DNA of 64,000 nucleotides, taken from Caballeronia sp. dw_19 (GTDB lineage Bacteria; Pseudomonadota; Gammaproteobacteria; Burkholderiales; Burkholderiaceae). Shown piece after piece: positions 9,202-19,910 of the stretch. Made by a program: the position numbers and the translations under genes. The stretch is taken from positions 248,001-312,000 of the forward strand of contig NZ_JAAVUQ010000005.1 of assembly GCF_018449515.1 (NCBI RefSeq). The letters run 5' to 3'. Each line of letters starts with the position of its first letter. Position 1 is the first letter of the stretch. Under the pieces are notes generated by a model. It ran no database searches and was not told where the DNA came from. It saw only the letters and a program-made list of their open reading frames with translations.

Positions 9202-9486
9202 TGTCCTGTTGGGCGAGCAAGCTGCAGCTGCCCGATTGTTACATTCACCGCTTCAACGGCTCTTTCGAACCCCATGATAACCGTGCACGCCAGCCCACTT
9301 CCGCCCAACCCGGCGATGCTGGCCGTTCGGCCAGGTTTCAGGCGTAGTCCCGAGAAATCGCAGTAACACTACCTGCATTGCCTCTGAACATTGAAATTCA
9401 AGCCGCTTTAAGACGCTTCTGATTCATTTCATCGACGCCGCTCCTTATAGTGCGGCCATCCCTGAATTCGATATTGAAGTGTTCTC

Positions 9487-9795
9487 ATGATCCTGATGAA
9501 CCTGCTAGTTGCCCTCGTCGCCGGCATGATCCTTTTCGAGCCATTCACGCGCACGCCCATGTCGCGTTCAGTGCGCTTTTCCGACCATCGCAATCGTGCC
9601 ATGCGTGCCTTTGTGCAGGCGGGTGTGGCGCTGGTCGCCGCAATGATTGTCGCTACCAGCAATCCTGCGCCGCAGCAGGTTTCTCCCGTGCTCGTGTTCG
9701 GCAGCTCGGCCGTGCTGGGTATAGCTGGCATCTATTGGGCACTACGCGGCCGGCGCTTGCTGAAACCCGGCAAGATGTTTGCCGCACACCGCTAG
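9487..9795 (+). CDS. Small hypothetical membrane protein
   Basis: This 102-residue protein has three hydrophobic stretches (about residues 3-17, 43-56 and 68-85) and a basic C-terminus (LRGRRLLKPGKMFAAHR). A TATAGT-like -10 element stands upstream near 9447. A strong hairpin at 9859-9889 follows the stop codon and probably ends the transcript. I do not recognise a family. Isolated between divergent and parallel neighbours, it looks like a single-gene transcription unit. Confidence 0.6.
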   Translation: MILMNLLVALVAGMILFEPFTRTPMSRSVRFSDHRNRAMRAFVQAGVALVAAMIVATSNPAPQQVSPVLVFGSSAVLGIAGIYWALRGRRLLKPGKMFAAHR

Positions 9796-9858
9796 TGCGA
9801 TAGATAAGGGCACGGGCCCTTTGCCGGATCAACCGCCCTACAAATAGCGGCGCGTCTC

Positions 9859-9889
9859 ACGATGCCCTTTCGTCTCGGAAGGGCATCGT
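9859..9889 (+). terminator. Hairpin terminator after the small membrane protein gene
   Basis: An 11-bp perfect stem (ACGATGCCCTT / AAGGGCATCGT) with a 9-nt loop lies 64 bp past the stop codon. Only a weak CTTATT tract follows, so intrinsic termination is likely but not certain. Confidence 0.6.
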
Positions 9890-10136
9890 CTTATTGGCGA
9901 AAGCATCAGGATCTTTTAGTTCACCCGAAAATACTAAACATGCGCGGGGAACAAGCTGAAAAGCCCTGAGATAAGGTAGCGTAACGGGTCGAGTCGAGTG
10001 CACGCGACATCCAGCGTCCATCATCAGCACCACAGCAAGGTCGGCACTGGCAACAACGCCGTTGCACGTGTGAACACAGATACGCTATCCGATGGCGCCG
10101 TCCGGAACATGTTCGGGAGCGCTTTTCTTTTGACAG

Positions 10137-10170
10137 GCAAAAAAAAGGCGCTACGTTGCCGTAGCGCCTT
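10137..10170 (-). terminator. Strong rho-independent terminator on the minus strand
   Basis: An 11-bp perfect stem AAGGCGCTACG/CGTAGCGCCTT with a 4-nt loop is followed on the minus strand by eight T residues. No annotated minus-strand gene lies upstream, which is why a small RNA is proposed. Confidence 0.8.
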
Positions 10171-10272
10171 AAAAGTTCTAGCCATTCCGAGGGCCGTGCT
10201 AGAACCTGAGAGCTGGTTATCGATCGCATTTCGATGCGCGAGATTCGCGCTTCCGAGGTACTTTCGAAATCG
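10137..10272 (-). ncRNA. Candidate intergenic small RNA
   Basis: On the minus strand a TTGACT -35 (10302-10307) and AAAAAT -10 (10279-10284) are separated by 17 bp and would start a transcript near 10272. The roughly 135-nt RNA would contain a stem GCGCGA/TCGCGC (10236-10250), a stem GTTCTAGC/GCTAGAAC (10175-10182, 10198-10205) and an 11-bp GC-rich terminator stem (10145-10170) followed by eight T. There is no good ribosome-binding site or long reading frame with coding character. The family is unknown; the call rests on promoter, structure and terminator only. Confidence 0.5.
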
Positions 10273-10493
10273 GGTTCCATTTTTTACGTTATGCGAAACC
10301 TAGTCAAGCGAAATTTCGAGGATTGAGCGACGATCTAACGGTAAGGTACGCGGGTTTGATGACAAAAACGGGTCCGGCAAATGCACCTTTTCATTGCTGG
10401 GTAATACGATTCCGGTGAGCGGCGGCGCGTGCTTAGTCAACTTCGACGAATGGCGTCTCCGGCCTTTCCAACGAAACCAAGTTCCGAAAAATA

Positions 10494-11324
10494 ATGCAAA
10501 CCACTGAGAGCCGGCCCACGAGCCGGGAAAAGGAAAAAGGACGTGATGGTGAAGAAGTCGTCGCGTTGTCCCGAGGCCTCGACGTACTCCGTCGTATCGC
10601 CGCCGCCGACGCTCCGGTCAGCAATCGCGAACTAGCCGAATGGACGGGCATTCCAAAACCAACCATCTCGCGGCTGACGGCGACCCTGGTAAGCGCCAAT
10701 TTGCTGTTTCAATTACCCGACAGTGAGCGTTTCGTACTGACGGCTTCGGTCCTGGAGTTGAGCAACGGCTTCCTGCGCAACTTCGACATCCGGGCGCGGG
10801 CGCGGCCGTTTCTTATCGAACTGGCGGACCGGACCACGCTCAGCGTCCATCTGGCCGTACGCGACAGGCTGGATATGGTTGTCATCGATACCATCCGGCC
10901 GCGCTCGGCCGTGCTTGTATCGCGGCTCGAAGTCGGCTCGCGGATGGACCTGGGACGCACGGCGGTCGGCCGCGCGTATCTGGCGGCGCTCGGCGAGCCC
11001 GACAGGGCCAGTCTGCTCGACAGTCTGCGGATCGCATCGGGCGACGACTGGCCGAGCATCGACGAAAGCCTGAAGCCGGGCCTGGAAGACGCGGTGCGCC
11101 GCGGCTTCGCCATCTCCACCGGCGAGTGGCATCACGGGCTCAATGCCGTGGCGGCGGGGTTCGTGGGGCCGTCGGGACAACGCTACGCGGTCAATTGCGG
11201 CGGCGCCGAGTATCAGGCCCCGCGCGACGCGCTGCTGAACAAGGTCGCCCCCGCTTTGCTCGAATGCGTCGCGAAGATCACGCACGAGATCGGCGGAACG
11301 CCGTCCGCGCGCCTCAGCGAATAA
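10494..11324 (+). CDS. IclR-family transcriptional regulator
   Basis: This 276-residue protein carries the IclR layout: an N-terminal winged helix at about residues 20-80 ('LSRGLDVLRRIAAADAPVSN...IPKPTISRLTATL') and a C-terminal effector domain with the family-type 'LSVHLAVRDRLDMVVID' and 'GRAYLAAL' stretches and a late conserved Cys in 'YAVNCGG'. IclR proteins bind small metabolites and usually control catabolic or efflux genes next to them. The downstream mdtABC-like operon begins 567 bp away in the same direction, so a link is possible but weak. The ribosome-binding site upstream of the ATG is poor. The ligand is unknown. Confidence 0.88.
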   Translation: MQTTESRPTSREKEKGRDGEEVVALSRGLDVLRRIAAADAPVSNRELAEWTGIPKPTISRLTATLVSANLLFQLPDSERFVLTASVLELSNGFLRNFDIRARARPFLIELADRTTLSVHLAVRDRLDMVVIDTIRPRSAVLVSRLEVGSRMDLGRTAVGRAYLAALGEPDRASLLDSLRIASGDDWPSIDESLKPGLEDAVRRGFAISTGEWHHGLNAVAAGFVGPSGQRYAVNCGGAEYQAPRDALLNKVAPALLECVAKITHEIGGTPSARLSE

Positions 11325-11891
11325 CGCACTTCGCGCCTGACGCACAGCAAGACACCGACGTGCCGCTGTGTCCGCGCCGGTGCATCGGCACGTCGGGCCG
11401 CTCCCCGTCCATGGCAGCAGTCCACGCACAACCGCGACCACAGCGGCCACCCCGGCGCAAAAACCCTTTGAGCACGCCTTGCCAAGCCTTCGCGTGACTC
11501 GCAAAAGCACAACGCGATACGATGTCGGCCGGCGTTCACGGCCCTTGGCGCGTTATTTCCGCTTTGCCTTCTGTCCCCGTTGGGAATCGTAACGTTCGTA
11601 ATCAATCGAAAGAAAGATAGCTGGACTGCAACGAAGCGCGGGACGTAGCATCACACTTCGCGCGCGGCCAAGCTTTCGATGCTTTCACTCAGGTGAACGC
11701 CACGCGAGCGCTCCGGGCGCCTAGGGCGTGCTCGCCGCATAACTGACCGCTGCGTCGCGTAAAGTGCGTGACGTATCAATCGACGGCGTTCCCGGCACGC
11801 GTCAGAACCGTGTGCGCGAACGCTGGCAGGCCAACACGCCAGCACCTCAAGACAGTTTCCGAGCCCACCGACTCACCGAGCCACTGAAACG
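11325..11891. other. Intergenic region upstream of the RND efflux operon
   Basis: About 570 bp with no supported gene. A 10-bp inverted repeat CGACGTGCCG/CGGCACGTCG lies at 11356-11365 and 11386-11395, without a T-tract, and could be structural or an operator. Short reading frames on both strands lack start signals and look like shadows of GC-rich sequence. The promoter of the mdt operon should be here, but I could not fix it. Confidence 0.4.
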
Positions 11892-13247
11892 ATGGACGAA
11901 CAAAAAAAACACCCAGCATCACCGCCTTACCCTGACGCCCGTTCGCCCACATCCCAAGCCTCGACTCCTCCTGTGTCCACCTCCCAGCCCCGCCGGCGCC
12001 GGCTTGGTTGGATCATCGTCGCGATCCTGGTCGTGGCGGGCCTGTTCGCATGGCATCCGTGGAACCGTGGCGGTGCCGATAACCCACAGCACGAGCGCCA
12101 GGCAGGCGGCGGCCGGCGCGGTGGCGGCGGTCCGGGCATGGGCGCTCCGCCGCAACCCGTGCATGTGGCTACTGTGACGCAAGGCGAAATGCCGGTGGTG
12201 ATCAACTCGCTCGGGACAGTGACGCCGCTGGCGTCGGTGACGGTCAAGACGCAGCTCAACGGCACGCTGCAGGACGTCGCCTTCCGGGAAGGGCAGATGG
12301 TCAGGAAGGGCGACGTCCTGGCTCAGATCGACCCTCGCCCCTACGAGATCTCGTTACGCAATGCACAAGGCACGCTCGCGAAAGACCAGGCGCTGCTGCA
12401 AACTGCCCGCCTCGACCTGAAGCGTTACCAGGTATTGCTCTCGCAAGACTCGATCGCAAGCCAGCAAGTGGACACACAGGCGTCGCTCGTCCAGCAGTAC
12501 GAGGGAATGGTCAAGTCGGACCAGGCGAATGTGGATACCTACAAACTCGACCTGACCTACGCGCGCATCACGGCGCCGGTGTCGGGCCGAGTCGGCTTGC
12601 GGCAGGTCGATCCGGGCAACTACGTGACGACCGGCGACACGAACGGCGTGGTGGTCATTACGCAACTGCAGCCCATCAGCGTCATTTTCACGACCTCCGA
12701 AGACAACCTCACCGCCATCCTGAAGCCGTTGCACACGGGCACGAAGATGTCGGTGACCGCTTATGACCGGGCCAACACCAAGTCGCTCGAAAGCGGTTAT
12801 CTGGAAACAATCGACAACCAGATCGACACCACCACGGGCACCGTCAAGCTGCGCGCGACCTTCGACAACCAGGAGAGCATGCTGTTTCCGAACCAGTTCG
12901 TGAACACGAAACTACTGGTCGATGTCATCAAGGACGCGGTCATCGTGCCCACGCCCGCGGTGCTCAACGGTTCATCGGGCGCGTTTGTCTATGTGGTGAA
13001 ACCGGACAATACAGTCACCGTACGCAACGTGAAGATCGGTCCGGTCGATGGTGAACGCACCAGCATCAGGACAGGTCTGGAAGTGGGCGAGCGTGTCGTG
13101 ATCGACGGCTCCGACCGCCTGAAGGAAGGCGCGAAGATCACCATCCCGGCAGACAGGCCCAAAGGCGCTTCCGGTGCGTCCGGCGCGGCTGCGGCATCGG
13201 CTGCTTCGGGCGCGCATCGCGGCCACCATCGCAAGCAGCAACAATGA
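11892..13247 (+). CDS. mdtA: RND efflux periplasmic adaptor, MdtA-like
   Basis: This 451-residue membrane fusion protein joins the inner-membrane RND pumps to an outer-membrane channel. After a cytoplasmic Pro/Ser-rich N-terminus it has one membrane anchor at about residues 39-56 (LGWIIVAILVVAGLFAW) and a Gly/Arg-rich linker. The lipoyl/barrel-sandwich and hairpin region begins with 'INSLGTVTPLASVTVKTQLNG' and closes with 'YARITAPVSGRVGLRQVDPG'. The beta-barrel and membrane-proximal domains follow to about 425, and the tail is Ala/His-rich. It is the first gene of a compact operon, 33 bp ahead of the first pump subunit. The MdtA assignment rests on similarity plus the two-pump operon layout. 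Confidence 0.88.
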   Translation: MDEQKKHPASPPYPDARSPTSQASTPPVSTSQPRRRRLGWIIVAILVVAGLFAWHPWNRGGADNPQHERQAGGGRRGGGGPGMGAPPQPVHVATVTQGEMPVVINSLGTVTPLASVTVKTQLNGTLQDVAFREGQMVRKGDVLAQIDPRPYEISLRNAQGTLAKDQALLQTARLDLKRYQVLLSQDSIASQQVDTQASLVQQYEGMVKSDQANVDTYKLDLTYARITAPVSGRVGLRQVDPGNYVTTGDTNGVVVITQLQPISVIFTTSEDNLTAILKPLHTGTKMSVTAYDRANTKSLESGYLETIDNQIDTTTGTVKLRATFDNQESMLFPNQFVNTKLLVDVIKDAVIVPTPAVLNGSSGAFVYVVKPDNTVTVRNVKIGPVDGERTSIRTGLEVGERVVIDGSDRLKEGAKITIPADRPKGASGASGAAAASAASGAHRGHHRKQQQ

Positions 13248-13280
13248 TGTACTCATGATCCATAACCGCACTGCACCCGC

Positions 13281-16200
13281 ATGAATCCATCGCGTCCTTT
13301 TATTCTGCGTCCGGTCGGCACGGCGCTGCTGATGGCGGCAATCATGCTGGTCGGCCTCGTTGCGCTGCGCTTCTTGCCGCTGTCCGCGTTGCCCGCTGTC
13401 GACTATCCGACCATCCAGGTGCAGACGTTTTATCCGGGTGCATCGCCGGACGTGATGACCACCTCGGTCACCGCGCCACTTGAAAAGCAGTTCGGGCAGA
13501 TGGCGAGCTTGAACCAGATGTCGTCGCAAAGCTCGGCGGGCGCCTCTGTCATCACGTTGCAGTTCAGTCTCGACCTGCCGCTCGACATTGCCGAGCAGGA
13601 GGTCCAGGCGGCTATCAATGCAGCAGGCAACCTGCTGCCGTCCGACCTGCCCGCCCCGCCGATCTACGCGAAGGTGAACCCCGCGGACGCGCCCATCATC
13701 ACGCTCGCGATCAGTTCGAAGACCTTGCCGCTCACGCAGGTCCAGGATCTCGCCGATACCCGGCTCGCGCAGAAGATCTCGCAAGTCGGCGGCGTGGGGC
13801 TGGTGTCGGTCAGCGGCGGTAATCGGCCGGCTGTCCGGATCCAGGCGAACACGCGTGCACTGGCGTCGTACGGTCTGAACATCGACGACTTGCGCACCAC
13901 CATCTCGAACCTGAACGTCAACACGCCGAAGGGCAATTTCGATGGCCCCTCGCGGGCCTACACGATCAACGCGAACGACCAGCTGACCGATGCCAGCGCG
14001 TACCAGAGCGCGGTCATCGCTTACAAGAACGGCCGGCCAGTCATGCTAACTGACGTGGCGACCGTCGTCTCAGGGCCGGAAAACACCAAGCTCGGCGCGT
14101 GGGTCGACAACACGCCGGCCATCATCCTGAACGTGCAGCGCCAGCCGGGCGCGAATGTGATTGCGGTTGTCGACGGCATCAAGAAGATCCTGCCGCAGTT
14201 GCAGTCAGCGCTGCCGGCCGCGCTCGACGTGCGCATCGTCACCGACCGGACCACGACCATTCGCGCCTCGGTGCGCGACGTGCAGTTTGAACTGGCGCTC
14301 TCCGTGGTGCTGGTCGTGCTCGTGATCTACCTGTTCCTCGCGAACGTCTGGGCCACGCTGATTCCGAGCTTGTCCGTACCGGTCTCGCTGATCGGCACGC
14401 TGGCCGTCATGTATCTGTGCGGCTTCTCGCTCGACAATCTCTCGCTGATGGCGTTGACCATTGCAACGGGTTTTGTCGTCGATGACGCCATCGTGATGAT
14501 CGAGAACATTGCGCGTTACGTGGAAGAAGGCGAGTCGCCGCTCGAAGCGGCGCTCAAGGGTTCGAAGCAGATCGGCTTCACCATCATTTCGCTGACTGTC
14601 TCGCTGATCGCAGTGCTGATTCCGCTGCTGTTCATGGGCGACGTAGTCGGGCGGCTGTTCCATGAATTCGCGATCACGCTGGCGGTGACCATCGTGATCT
14701 CGGCAATCGTCTCGCTCACGCTCGTGCCCATGCTGTGCGCGAAGTTGCTGCGCCACACGCCGCCGAAGGAAAGCCATCGCTTCGAAGCGCGCGCGCATCA
14801 GTTTATCGACTATGTGATCGGGCGTTATGGCGTTGCCTTGACCTGGGTGCTCGACCGGCAGCGATCGACCCTGGTGGTCGCCCTGCTCACGCTCGTGCTC
14901 ACTGCCCTGCTCTACATCTGGATCCCGAAAGGCTTCTTTCCGATCCAGGATACCGGCGTGATCCAGGCGATTACGCAGGCGCCGCAAGCCGCGTCTTACC
15001 AGGCGGTGGCCGAACAACAGCAAGCGCTCGCCGCGCAGGTCCTGAAGAACCCGGACGTTGAGAGCCTGACCTCGTTCATTGGCGTGGACGGGACCAATAT
15101 CACGCTGAATAGCGGCCGGATGCTGATCAACCTGAAACCTCGCGACGACCGCAGCAATACGTCGAGCGACGTGATCCGCACCCTGCAGAAAGACGTGGAA
15201 AACATTCCGGGCATCCGGCTCTACATGCAGCCGGTGCAGGATCTGACTATCGATTCCACTGTCAGCCCGACCCAATACCAGTTCATGCTGACGGATCCGA
15301 ATTCGGCGGAGTTCGCGCAATGGGTGCCGAAGCTGACGGCGCGGCTCCAGCAATCGCCGGAACTGGCGGATGTCGCGACCGACCTGCAACAGAACGGTCA
15401 ATCGGTGTACGTGGAAATCGACCGGTCGACGGCTGCGCGCTTCGGCATCACGCCGGCCACCGTCGATAACGCCCTCTACGACGCATTCGGCCAACGCATT
15501 ATCTCGACCATCTTCACGCAGTCGAACCAGTACCGCGTGATCCTTGAGTCCCAGCCGACCGACGCGCATTACAGCGAGACGCTGAGCGGCATCTACCTGC
15601 CCTCCTCCACGGCAAGCTCGGGCCAGGTGCCGCTGTCGGCCATCGCCACTTTCCATGAACGCGCGGCGCCGCTGCTGGTCACGCACCTCGGGCAGTTTCC
15701 CGCGACCACGGTCTCGTTCAACCTCGCTCCCGGCGCGTCGCTGGGCGCGGCCGTGAAAGCGATCGATCAGGCGCAGAAGGACATCGGCTTGCCGCCCTCG
15801 TTCCAGATCCGTTTCCAGGGCGCGGCGCTGGCTTTCCAGGCGTCGCTGTCGAACGAACTGTTCCTGATCCTGGCCGCGATCGTCACCATGTATATCGTGC
15901 TCGGCGTGCTGTACGAGAGCTTTATCCACCCGATCACGATCCTGTCCACGCTGCCCTCGGCGGGCGTCGGCGCGCTGCTTTCGCTGATGATCACCGGGCA
16001 CGATCTCGACATCATCGGGATCATCGGGATCGTGTTGCTGATCGGCATTGTGAAAAAGAACGCCATCATGATGATCGACTTCGCGCTGGAGGCCGAACGC
16101 GAGCAGGGCAAGAGTCCGCGCGATGCAATCTATCAGGCGTGTTTGCTGCGTTTCAGGCCGATCTTGATGACCACCATGGCCGCGCTTCTCGGCGCTTTGC

Positions 16201-16409
16201 CGCTGATGCTTGGCTGGGGCGCGGGCTCCGAATTGCGGCGGCCGCTCGGGATCGCAATTGTTGGCGGGTTGATCGTGTCGCAAGCGCTGACGCTCTTCAC
16301 CACGCCGGTGATCTATCTCGGCTTCGATTCGCTCGCGCGCCGCGTGCGTGCGCGTTTCTACCGGAACGCGCCGCCTCGGCCGGCGAGCCCGGCGAGCGAT
16401 ACGGAGTAA
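13281..16409 (+). CDS. mdtB: RND multidrug efflux pump subunit, MdtB-like
   Basis: This 1042-residue inner-membrane transporter belongs to the HAE1 RND group and pumps drugs using the proton gradient. The N-terminus ([18 protein letters not shown]) and the twelve-helix plan with two large periplasmic loops are typical. The proton-relay aspartates are present in '[14 protein letters not shown]' and the TM10 lysines in '[18 protein letters not shown]'. In MdtBC systems two different RND subunits form a heteromeric pump, which fits the second pump gene 4 bp downstream. Its length is the usual one for the family and no lesion is seen. Confidence 0.92.
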   Translation: MNPSRPFILRPVGTALLMAAIMLVGLVALRFLPLSALPAVDYPTIQVQTFYPGASPDVMTTSVTAPLEKQFGQMASLNQMSSQSSAGASVITLQFSLDLPLDIAEQEVQAAINAAGNLLPSDLPAPPIYAKVNPADAPIITLAISSKTLPLTQVQDLADTRLAQKISQVGGVGLVSVSGGNRPAVRIQANTRALASYGLNIDDLRTTISNLNVNTPKGNFDGPSRAYTINANDQLTDASAYQSAVIAYKNGRPVMLTDVATVVSGPENTKLGAWVDNTPAIILNVQRQPGANVIAVVDGIKKILPQLQSALPAALDVRIVTDRTTTIRASVRDVQFELALSVVLVVLVIYLFLANVWATLIPSLSVPVSLIGTLAVMYLCGFSLDNLSLMALTIATGFVVDDAIVMIENIARYVEEGESPLEAALKGSKQIGFTIISLTVSLIAVLIPLLFMGDVVGRLFHEFAITLAVTIVISAIVSLTLVPMLCAKLLRHTPPKESHRFEARAHQFIDYVIGRYGVALTWVLDRQRSTLVVALLTLVLTALLYIWIPKGFFPIQDTGVIQAITQAPQAASYQAVAEQQQALAAQVLKNPDVESLTSFIGVDGTNITLNSGRMLINLKPRDDRSNTSSDVIRTLQKDVENIPGIRLYMQPVQDLTIDSTVSPTQYQFMLTDPNSAEFAQWVPKLTARLQQSPELADVATDLQQNGQSVYVEIDRSTAARFGITPATVDNALYDAFGQRIISTIFTQSNQYRVILESQPTDAHYSETLSGIYLPSSTASSGQVPLSAIATFHERAAPLLVTHLGQFPATTVSFNLAPGASLGAAVKAIDQAQKDIGLPPSFQIRFQGAALAFQASLSNELFLILAAIVTMYIVLGVLYESFIHPITILSTLPSAGVGALLSLMITGHDLDIIGIIGIVLLIGIVKKNAIMMIDFALEAEREQGKSPRDAIYQACLLRFRPILMTTMAALLGALPLMLGWGAGSELRRPLGIAIVGGLIVSQALTLFTTPVIYLGFDSLARRVRARFYRNAPPRPASPASDTE

Positions 16410-16413
16410 GCGC

Positions 16414-19400
16414 ATGAACCTGTCGCAACCGTTCATCGCGCGCCCGGTCGCTACCACGCTGCTGGCTATTGGCATTGCGCTCGCCGGCCTGTTCGCGTTC
16501 ACCAAGCTGCCGGTCGCGCCGTTGCCGCAAGTCGATTTCCCGACTATTTCGGTCCAGGCGAGCTTGCCTGGCGCGAGTCCGGAAACCGTCGCGACCAGCG
16601 TGGCGAGTCCGCTGGAGCGCCATCTGGGTTCCATCGCCGACGTCAGCGAAATGACGTCGCAAAGCTCGGTCGGCGCAGCGCGGATCACGTTGCAGTTTGG
16701 TTTGAACCGCGACATCGATGGCGCCGCGCGCGACGTGCAGGCCGCAATCAACGCGTCGCGCGCCGATCTTCCCACGGCACTGAAAAGCAATCCGACCTAC
16801 CACAAGGTCAACCCCGCCGACGCGCCGATCCTGATCCTCGCGCTCTCCTCGCCTACGCGGACGGCCGGTTCGCTCTACGATTCCGCCGCGACCGTGCTGC
16901 AGCAAACGCTTTCCACCGTGCCCGGTGTGGGCGAAGTGGACGTGAGCGGCTCGGCGAATCCGGCCGTGCGGGTGGAACTGGAACCGAACGCGCTGTTCCA
17001 CTACGGCATCGGGCTGGAAGACGTCCGTGCGGCGCTGGCGTCGGCGAATGCGAACAGTCCGAAGGGCGCCATCGAGTTCAATGGCACCCACTTCCAGCTT
17101 TATACGAATGACCAGGCGAGCAAGGCCGATCAGTATCGCGACCTGGTGGTGGCTTACCGGAACGGCGCGGCGGTGCATCTGCGAGACGTAGGTGAAGTGG
17201 TCGATTCGGTCGAGGACCTGCGCAACCTGGGCCTGATCAACGGCAAGCGCGCCGTGCTCGTGATCCTGTACCGGCAGCCGGGCGCGAACATTATCGACAC
17301 CATCGACCGTGTGAAAGCGATGGTGCCGCAACTCCAGGCCGCGTTGCCGGCTGACATCGAGATCACGCCGACGGCCGATCGCTCGACCACGATCCGAGCG
17401 TCGCTGCACGATACGGAATTCACGCTGATTGTCGCGGTGGCGCTGGTCGTGATGGTTGTGTTCCTGTTCCTGCGGAACTGGCGCGCCACGCTGATTCCCA
17501 GCGTGGCCGTGCCGATCTCGATCATCGGCACCTTCGCGGCCATGTATCTGCTCGGCTTCTCGCTCGATAACCTCTCGCTGATGGCCTTGACGATCGCGAC
17601 GGGGTTCGTGGTCGACGACGCCATCGTCGTGCTCGAAAATATTTCGAGGCACATAGAGAACGGCGTCCCGCGCATGAAAGCCGCCATTCTTGGCGCGCAG
17701 GAAGTGGGTTTCACCGTGCTGTCGATGAGCATTTCGCTGGTCGCCGTGTTTCTTCCTATCTTGTTGATGGGCGGCATTGTCGGGCGGTTGTTCCGCGAAT
17801 TCGCGTTGACGCTGTCTCTGGCGATTGCCGTTTCGCTGGTCGTCTCGCTGACGGTCACGCCCATGATGTGCGCGCGTTTGCTGCATGAATCGCACGAACA
17901 AAAGCCGCCCGGCCGGTTTTCACGCTGGCTTGAACGCCAGTTCGTGCGGATGCAGAACGGATACGCGCGTACGCTTGGCGTGGCGCTCGCGCATCCGAGG
18001 ATCGTGTTGCTGGTGTTGCTCGCGACCATCGGGTTGAATGTGTATCTGTACATCATCGTGCCGAAGGGATTTTTCCCGCAGCAGGATACGGGGCGGCTCG
18101 TTGGCGGCATTCAGGCCGACCAGAGCACATCCTTCCAGGCGATGAAAGGCAAGTTTTCCGAGATGATGCGGATCGTGCAAGCCGATCCGGCTGTGGAAAG
18201 CGTCGCCGGGTTCACGGGTGGCCGGCAGACCAACTCGGGCTTCATGTTCATCTCGCTGAAGGCCAAGAAGGACCGCAAGGTATCGGCCGAAGAGGTGATC
18301 CAGCGGCTGCGCGCGCCACTTTCGGACGTCGCGGGCGTGCGAACCTTTCTGCAAGCGGTGCAGGACATTCGCGCGGGCGGACGGCAATCGAATGCGCAAT
18401 ATCAGTTCACGCTACTGGCTGATTCCACCACCGACCTTTACACGTGGGGGCCGAAGCTCACCGACGCTCTCCTCACCCGCCCCGAACTCGCCGATGTCAA
18501 TTCGGACCAGCAGCAAGGCGGCCTGGAATCTTTTGTGACGATCGACCGGGCGACGTCCGCGCGCCTGGGCATCCAGCCGGCGCAAATCGACAATACGCTC
18601 TACGACGCGTTCGGCCAGCGCCAGGTGTCCACCATCTACAACGAGTTGAGCCAGTACCACGTGGTGATGGAAGTCGCGCCGAAATACTGGCAAGACCCGG
18701 AGATGCTCAAGCAGATTTATGTGAGCACGTCGGGCGGGACCGCGAGCGGAGCGGCATCGACGAACGCGACCACGACGACTTCCACGGCTACTTCTGCGTC
18801 CACGAGTTCGAGCAGCGTTTCGTCAACTGACACGACTAGCGCACTGGCGTTGGCGTCCATCCGCAATGCGGCGACCAACGCCATTGCTGCGAGCGGGAAG
18901 TCCAGTTCATCGGCGGGCGCGGCTGTGTCGACGTCGCAGGAGACCATGATCCCGCTCTCGGCTATTGCTAAGTTCGGGCCGGGCAACACGCCGTTGTCGG
19001 TGAATCACCAGAGCCAGTTCGTGGCGTCGACCATCTCGTTCAACCTGCCGCCCGGCAAGTCGCTTTCCGATGCCACCGCCGCCATCTACGACACCATGGC
19101 GACCCTTGGCGTGCCCAGCACGATCCACGGCAGTTTCGCGGGCACGGCGCAGCAATTCCAGGATTCCACGAAAGATCAGCCGATCCTGATCCTGGCGGCG
19201 CTTGCTGCGGTGTATATCGTGCTTGGGATTCTGTACGAGAGTTACATCCATCCGATTACGATTCTCTCGACGTTGCCGTCGGCGGGGATTGGCGCGTTGC
19301 TCGCGCTGCTGCTGTTCAGGACGGAGTTCAGCATCATTGCGTTGATCGGGGTGATCTTGCTGATCGGCATTGTTAAGAAGAACGCGATCATGATGGTCGA

Positions 19401-19719
19401 TTTTGCGATCCAGGCGCAGCGGCATGGGGCTGCAACGTCTCGCGAGGCGATCGAGCAGGCGTGCTTGCTGCGCTTCCGGCCGATCATGATGACAACGGCT
19501 GCGGCGTTGCTGGGTGCGTTGCCGTTGGCGTTCGGCAATGGCGAGGGATCGGAGATGCGCGCACCGCTGGGGATCGCGATTGTGGGCGGGTTGATCGTGA
19601 GTCAGTTGCTGACGCTCTATACAACACCGGTGGTTTATCTTTATATGGACCGGATCCGGATTTGGTCAGAGGAACGGCGCGCGCGCCGAGCTCCGCCGGG
19701 GGGTGCTCAGGTTGAGTGA
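16414..19719 (+). CDS. mdtC: RND multidrug efflux pump subunit, MdtC-like, with a Ser/Thr-rich insertion
   Basis: This 1101-residue HAE1 pump is the partner of the preceding MdtB-like subunit. It starts at the ATG at 16414 ([17 protein letters not shown]), 4 bp after the upstream stop, although the frame is open further upstream. The relay residues are present ('[14 protein letters not shown]', '[16 protein letters not shown]'). It is longer than usual because of a low-complexity Ser/Thr/Ala-rich insertion at about residues 770-845 in the second periplasmic loop, just before the conserved '[10 protein letters not shown]'. No outer-membrane factor gene follows; instead a palindromic repeat element begins about 20 bp downstream. 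Confidence 0.92.
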   Translation: MNLSQPFIARPVATTLLAIGIALAGLFAFTKLPVAPLPQVDFPTISVQASLPGASPETVATSVASPLERHLGSIADVSEMTSQSSVGAARITLQFGLNRDIDGAARDVQAAINASRADLPTALKSNPTYHKVNPADAPILILALSSPTRTAGSLYDSAATVLQQTLSTVPGVGEVDVSGSANPAVRVELEPNALFHYGIGLEDVRAALASANANSPKGAIEFNGTHFQLYTNDQASKADQYRDLVVAYRNGAAVHLRDVGEVVDSVEDLRNLGLINGKRAVLVILYRQPGANIIDTIDRVKAMVPQLQAALPADIEITPTADRSTTIRASLHDTEFTLIVAVALVVMVVFLFLRNWRATLIPSVAVPISIIGTFAAMYLLGFSLDNLSLMALTIATGFVVDDAIVVLENISRHIENGVPRMKAAILGAQEVGFTVLSMSISLVAVFLPILLMGGIVGRLFREFALTLSLAIAVSLVVSLTVTPMMCARLLHESHEQKPPGRFSRWLERQFVRMQNGYARTLGVALAHPRIVLLVLLATIGLNVYLYIIVPKGFFPQQDTGRLVGGIQADQSTSFQAMKGKFSEMMRIVQADPAVESVAGFTGGRQTNSGFMFISLKAKKDRKVSAEEVIQRLRAPLSDVAGVRTFLQAVQDIRAGGRQSNAQYQFTLLADSTTDLYTWGPKLTDALLTRPELADVNSDQQQGGLESFVTIDRATSARLGIQPAQIDNTLYDAFGQRQVSTIYNELSQYHVVMEVAPKYWQDPEMLKQIYVSTSGGTASGAASTNATTTTSTATSASTSSSSVSSTDTTSALALASIRNAATNAIAASGKSSSSAGAAVSTSQETMIPLSAIAKFGPGNTPLSVNHQSQFVASTISFNLPPGKSLSDATAAIYDTMATLGVPSTIHGSFAGTAQQFQDSTKDQPILILAALAAVYIVLGILYESYIHPITILSTLPSAGIGALLALLLFRTEFSIIALIGVILLIGIVKKNAIMMVDFAIQAQRHGAATSREAIEQACLLRFRPIMMTTAAALLGALPLAFGNGEGSEMRAPLGIAIVGGLIVSQLLTLYTTPVVYLYMDRIRIWSEERRARRAPPGGAQVE

Positions 19720-19750
19720 GGGGCGGTGGTTGGTGCCGGGGGGTGTTTTT

Positions 19751-19910
19751 GGGGTTAGTGGTTGGGGTCTATGCTGGGTTGGTGCTTTCGGCGTTGGTGG
19801 TCGGGGGGTTATGCCGGGTTGGTCGGTTTTGGGGTTAGCGGTCGGGGTCAGTGCTGGGTTGGTGCTTTCGGCCGTGGTGATCTGCAAGAGTTGGATTTTC
19901 TCTTTATCAC
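19751..19910 (+). repeat. 80-bp direct tandem repeat, two copies
   Basis: The segment starting at 19751 (GGGGTTAGTGGTTGGGG...) recurs at 19831 with only a few changes over about 50 bases, then drifts. The G-rich strand bias is strong. The second copy runs into the left arm of the palindromic element, and an inverted relative is seen near 20701-20762. Confidence 0.6.

Larger units (their letters stand above)
9796..10493. other. Intergenic region with a terminator and a candidate minus-strand small RNA
   Basis: About 700 bp without a convincing protein gene. It contains the terminator of the upstream small gene at 9859-9889 and, on the opposite strand, a promoter-like element, three stem-loops and a strong T-tract terminator between 10137 and 10307, described separately. 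The stretch 9890-10136 and the last 180 bp before the IclR gene show nothing I can name. Confidence 0.5.

Noticed and set aside
9921-10280. 119-codon minus-strand frame upstream of the small membrane protein
   Set aside because: A strong terminator lies within it and its start coincides with the predicted transcript start, so a non-coding RNA explains the region better.
14205-16790. 861-codon open frame antisense to mdtB and the start of mdtC
   Set aside because: It is very rich in Arg, His, Asp and Gln and lies opposite intact RND genes; such frames are a by-product of high GC codon use.
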